Below, one piece after another: positions 6,108-6,715 of a stretch of DNA of 6,715 nt (positions within the stretch are counted from its first letter, which is position 1; every line of letters begins with the position of its first letter). Source of the stretch: Burkholderiaceae bacterium (GTDB taxonomy: Bacteria; Pseudomonadota; Gammaproteobacteria; Burkholderiales; Burkholderiaceae_C); assembly GCA_017999135.1 (NCBI GenBank), contig JAGOBT010000180.1, forward strand, positions 1 through 6,715, given 5' to 3'. The notes beneath the pieces are model-generated. The model did not search any database, was not told the DNA's origin, and saw nothing but the letters and a program-made list of their open reading frames with translations. The translations under genes were made by a program, and so were the position numbers.

Positions 6108-6715
6108 TCAACGGCCTGGATGGCGGCTGCGGCGCCCCAATGCGCCCAGTGCCAGCAGCGCCGTCAACGCCAGGCCCAGCGAGCCTGGCTCCGGCACGAC
6201 GCCGGTGGTGCCGAGTCGAACGAAGTTGCCGCGGCTGTCCAGCACTGCACCGATGGGCTTGCCGTTGCTGTCCACGCCAGCAGTCGACTCGCCGTTGTCG
6301 TTGAAGGTCACCAGAAACTGCGTCAGACCGGTAGTGCCGGCCACCCTGTTCGAGTTGTCCGAGTTGAAGCCGCTGCCAGTGTTGCTGCAGCCGAAACACG
6401 TCACCACAGGGCCAAAGGCGGTGAAGTGCAGTCCGAAAGAGTTGTTCAATGCGCTGGGAACCACGCTGGCAAAGTTCGCCGAAACCGGCGACACGGCGGT
6501 GACCGATGCGCCAATCATTTGCCCGGCGGCCACGCCAAGCACCTGCCCGCCCTGCACCCGCACCTGGCTCACGCCGAACGCGCCGTCCGCCGGCGGTGTG
6601 ATGGGCGGAACCATGTCGAAGCTCCACGAGGTCGCCGCGTTTTGCTCCATGAAGTTGTTGACGTCGGCCCCTGCCTGGTAGAGCCGCAGTCTGGCGCTTT
6701 GAACGGTCGCCCCGG
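6108..6715 (-). CDS. PEP-CTERM sorting-domain protein, 5' part beyond the window
   Basis: The frame is open from the right edge to the TGA at 6108-6110, giving 201 visible residues; the start lies outside the window. An internal ATG at 6650 is unlikely to be the start, because 21 sensible codons precede it (ending QAGADVNNF) and no signal peptide follows it. The C-terminus is a typical PEP-CTERM tripartite signal: VPEP, a hydrophobic helix of about 16 residues (LGLALTALLALGALG), then RRSRHPGR. Such proteins are exported and processed at the PEP motif by an exosortase such as EpsH/XrtA, usually in exopolysaccharide- or biofilm-forming Gram-negative bacteria. The visible body is rich in G, S, T, N and V, suggesting an extracellular beta-rich domain, and carries a CFGC pair. 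It matches no family I can name. It is convergent with the cyclase-STAND gene, 28 bases away, and its base composition is lower in GC than the rest of the window. Confidence 0.85.
   Translation of the reverse strand, partial: GATVQSARLRLYQAGADVNNFMEQNAATSWSFDMVPPITPPADGAFGVSQVRVQGGQVLGVAAGQMIGASVTAVSPVSANFASVVPSALNNSFGLHFTAFGPVVTCFGCSNTGSGFNSDNSNRVAGTTGLTQFLVTFNDNGESTAGVDSNGKPIGAVLDSRGNFVRLGTTGVVPEPGSLGLALTALLALGALGRRSRHPGR
6111..6197 (-). other. PEP-CTERM exosortase sorting signal
   Basis: The last 29 codons of the partial minus-strand gene encode the sorting signal: the VPEP motif at 6197-6186, a Leu/Ala-rich membrane helix, and an Arg-rich end starting RRSR. This order is what the PEP-CTERM family shows. 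It is the main evidence that the host encodes an exosortase elsewhere. Confidence 0.88.

Noticed and set aside
6097..6108. Small inverted repeat AGCG-GATT-CGCT as a bidirectional terminator
   Set aside because: The stem has only four base pairs, no T-tract follows on either strand, and such stems are common by chance at this GC content.
6046..6627. Minus-strand open frame of 193 codons overlapping the PEP-CTERM gene in another frame
   Set aside because: It overlaps the frame that carries the clear VPEP-helix-Arg signal and runs into the 3' end of the opposing gene; its product has no recognisable feature.
6076..6681. Plus-strand open frame of 201 codons opposite the PEP-CTERM gene
   Set aside because: It is a Pro/Ser/Thr-rich antisense translation with no domain, and it overlaps the end of the cyclase-STAND gene. 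The opposite strand explains the region better.
1..6715. Mobile element, CRISPR array, tRNA/rRNA or phage genes
   Set aside because: Reading both strands showed no direct-repeat/spacer series, transposase, terminal inverted repeats or tRNA-like cloverleaf. Repetition seen by eye is the TPR array and GC-rich codon patterns.

Overview
The window is a very GC-rich stretch of a beta-proteobacterial chromosome, most likely from a Burkholderiales member of the Rubrivivax/Leptothrix/Ideonella type. Three things point there: an apaG gene divergent from rpe, a Gcr-family membrane protein beside apaG, and a PEP-CTERM secreted protein, which implies an exosortase system. The assignment rests on gene content and composition, not on a marker gene.

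Layout. On the minus strand, reading right to left from about 2465, are apaG (124 aa) and then, after a 34-base gap, a 683-aa multi-pass membrane protein of the Gcr 'SpecificRecomb' family, which stops at the left edge of the window. A 67-base divergent promoter region (2466-2532) separates this pair from plus-strand rpe, ribulose-phosphate 3-epimerase (227 aa). Nineteen bases after rpe, a GTG codon starts a large 947-aa signalling protein: an N-terminal class III nucleotidyl-cyclase-like domain, a STAND-type NTPase, and a C-terminal array of about five TPR repeats. It ends 28 bases before the stop of a convergent minus-strand gene, a PEP-CTERM protein whose 5' part lies beyond the right edge. 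Coding sequence fills almost everything; no RNA gene, insertion sequence or CRISPR array is visible.

How the genes work together. rpe is pentose-phosphate/Calvin-cycle housekeeping and apaG is a small conserved stand-alone protein. The cyclase-STAND-TPR gene is probably co-transcribed with rpe by position but is not metabolically related. It looks like an accessory gene placed where many Burkholderiales carry gph and trpE.

The most interesting object is the cyclase-STAND-TPR protein. By hand alignment its cyclase domain keeps both metal-binding aspartates and the transition-state arginine. It has lost the ribose-positioning asparagine and the lysine/aspartate pair that selects adenine. The NTPase P-loop looks intact, and no DNA-binding or other output domain is present. 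It may therefore be a switch with a degenerate or re-purposed cyclase domain.
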